NCBI RefSeq assembly: GCF_019969685.1
Contig: NZ_JAHXYZ010000002.1
Span: 248,001-312,000 of the forward strand
Direction of reading: 5' to 3'
Length of the DNA: 64,000 nt
Source of the DNA: Microbacterium sp. EST19A
GTDB lineage: Bacteria; Actinomycetota; Actinomycetes; Actinomycetales; Microbacteriaceae
In this document: positions 62,686 to 64,000 of the stretch, in pieces
Layout: each line of letters opens with the position of its first letter
Numbering within the stretch: position 1 is the first letter of the stretch
Program-made: the position numbers and the translations under genes
The notes under the pieces: model-generated
Seen by the model: only the letters and a program-made list of their open reading frames with translations
Told to the model about the DNA's origin: nothing
Database searches by the model: none

Positions 62686-64000
62686 TCAGACGGTCTGAGC
62701 AAACGGCGCCAGGTCGGCAGCGAGACGCTCGGAGACCCGGGCGTGCACGGCAGTGCCGTCCTCCCGGTGCTCCACCGACAGCAGCATCCCGGTCTCGTGG
62801 ATCGCCGCGATCAGGTCGCCGCGGTCATACGGGACAACCGCGTGCACCTCGACCGCCGGCTTCGGCAGCGCTTCCTCGATGGCTGTGCGGAGCTCGGCGA
62901 TGCCTTCGCCCGACCGTGACGACACGAAATGGGCGTGCGGCTGCAGGCCGCGGAGCACCATCCGCTCGTCGTCGCCGATGAGGTCGGCCTTGTTGAAGAC
63001 CACGATCTCCGGCAGGTCGCGCACGCCGACATCGCCCATCACATCGCGCACCGTCTGGAGCTGACCGGCAGGATCAGGGTGCGATCCGTCGACGACGTGC
63101 AGGACGACGTCAGCCTGACCCACCTCCTCCAGCGTCGAGCGGAACGCCTCGACCAGCTGATGCGGCAGGTTGCGCACGAAGCCCACGGTGTCGGTGATCG
63201 TGTAGACACGACCGTCCTCGGTCTCCGAACGGCGCACAGTGGCGTCCAGGGTCGCGAAGAGCGCGTTCTCGACGAGCACGCCCGCGCTCGTGAGCGCGTT
63301 CAGCAGGCTGGACTTGCCGGCGTTCGTGTACCCCGCGATCGCCACGGAAGGGATGGTGTTGCGCTTGCGCTCCGCACGCTTGGCCTCGCGAGCCGGACCG
63401 AAATCACGGATCTGCCGACGCAGCAGGGCCATCTTCGTGCGGATGCGACGACGATCGAGCTCGATCTTCGTCTCACCCGGACCACGGGAACCCATTCCGG
63501 CGCCTCCGGCTCCGACCTGTCCACCGGCCTGACGGCTCATCGAGTCGCCCCAGCCGCGGAGGCGGGGAAGCAGGTACTCCAGCTGCGCGAGCTCGACCTG
63601 GGCCTTGCCCTCTCGGCTCTTGGCATGCTGGCTGAAGATGTCGAGGATGACGGTGGTGCGGTCGATGACCTTGACCTTGACCACGTCTTCCAGAGCACGC
63701 CGCTGGCTCGGTGCGAGCTCGGTGTCGGCGATCACGGTGTCAGCGCCGACGGCCGCGACGATGTCCTTCAGCTCCTGCGCCTTGCCGCGGCCGAGATAGG
63801 TGGCGGCATCCGGGTGCGGGCGACGCTGCAGTACACCGTCGAGCACGACGGCACCGGCGGTCTCCGCGAGGGCGGCGAGCTCGCGCAGCGAGTTCTCCGC
63901 ATCCTCCTGTGCACCCTGGGGGTAGACGCCCACGAGCACGACGTTCTCCAGCCGGAGCTGGCGGTACTCGACCTCGGTGACGTCTTCGAGCTCGGTCGAC
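62686..64000 (-). CDS. hflX: GTPase HflX (3' part; 5' end outside window)
   Basis: The frame runs from the right edge to a stop at 62686, giving more than 430 C-terminal residues of HflX. It includes the N-terminal domain GVYPQGAQEDAENSLREL, GAGGAGMGSRGPGETKIELDRRRI and a Walker-type G1 GYTNAGKSSLL, followed by DTVGFVRNLPHQLVEAF (G3) and NKADL (G4). HflX binds ribosomes and splits stalled 70S particles. In-frame GTG codons occur near the edge, but the gene plainly continues upstream. It is convergent with the SIMPL gene, 6 nt between stops. Confidence 0.93.
   Translation of the reverse strand, partial: STELEDVTEVEYRQLRLENVVLVGVYPQGAQEDAENSLRELAALAETAGAVVLDGVLQRRPHPDAATYLGRGKAQELKDIVAAVGADTVIADTELAPSQRRALEDVVKVKVIDRTTVILDIFSQHAKSREGKAQVELAQLEYLLPRLRGWGDSMSRQAGGQVGAGGAGMGSRGPGETKIELDRRRIRTKMALLRRQIRDFGPAREAKRAERKRNTIPSVAIAGYTNAGKSSLLNALTSAGVLVENALFATLDATVRRSETEDGRVYTITDTVGFVRNLPHQLVEAFRSTLEEVGQADVVLHVVDGSHPDPAGQLQTVRDVMGDVGVRDLPEIVVFNKADLIGDDERMVLRGLQPHAHFVSSRSGEGIAELRTAIEEALPKPAVEVHAVVPYDRGDLIAAIHETGMLLSVEHREDGTAVHARVSERLAADLAPFAQTV

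Overview
The window is 64 kb of chromosome from a GC-rich (about 70% G+C) actinobacterium, most likely a Microbacterium or close Microbacteriaceae relative. The clues are strong G/C bias at third codon positions, frequent GTG/TTG starts, IMPL-type core genes in actinobacterial order (gltX, ilvE, leuB, serA, ilvCNBD, otsAB, hflX), a tmRNA with the tag AETKRNDFALAA, and many genes that look leaderless (a TANNNT box 6-7 nt before the start codon and no Shine-Dalgarno sequence). Genus is inferred, not proven. Nothing suggests a prophage, integrase, insertion sequence or CRISPR array. No gene-free stretch exceeds about 300 nt except where the tmRNA lies.

Layout. 0-12 kb: two membrane proteins, tRNA-Glu, a metallo-hydrolase, an APH-type kinase, aminopeptidase N, topoisomerase IB, an MFS exporter and an NAD epimerase. 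12-18 kb: tRNA-Gln, gltX, an MFS exporter, a fumarylacetoacetase-family enzyme, ilvE and leuB. 18-24 kb: a TetR/DHA2-exporter pair around a clear operator, serA, and three uncharacterised membrane proteins. 24-27 kb: a GntR regulator divergent from a large FAD/Fe-S D-lactate-type dehydrogenase. 27-33 kb: the branched-chain amino acid genes ilvD-ilvB-ilvN-ilvC. 32-38 kb: trehalose synthesis (otsA-otsB), an MFS exporter and a PLP aminotransferase. 38-44 kb: a CoA-transferase/thiolase operon with a divergent IclR regulator, a MarR-MFS operon with a near-perfect 36-bp operator, and a YbaK-type deacylase. 44-46 kb: two lipoproteins (one chagasin-like), a macro-like protein, tRNA-Lys and a HisN-type phosphatase. 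46-51 kb: a four-gene ferric-siderophore importer divergent from an AraC regulator, sharing a DtxR/IdeR-like iron box.

The most interesting region is 51.4-59.1 kb. Two divergent, tightly coupled three-gene operons meet at a perfect 29-bp palindrome. The left operon encodes two ferritin-like diiron-fold paralogues (one with all six expected metal ligands, one that has lost four) and a fatty acyl-CoA reductase fused to a HAD-type domain. The right operon encodes a short-chain reductase, a PlsC-type acyltransferase and an alkyldihydroxyacetonephosphate synthase (AGPS). A TetR regulator sits at its end. Together these look like a complete aerobic, eukaryote-like ether-lipid pathway: fatty alcohol, acyl-DHAP, alkyl-DHAP, alkyl-glycerol-3-phosphate. 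The diiron pair is a candidate for an unknown plasmalogen-forming desaturase or another lipid oxygenase.

59-64 kb: a diacylglycerol-kinase-family enzyme, a GNAT acetyltransferase, two small membrane proteins, the tmRNA gene ssrA, a SIMPL-domain protein and the 3' part of hflX, which runs off the right edge.
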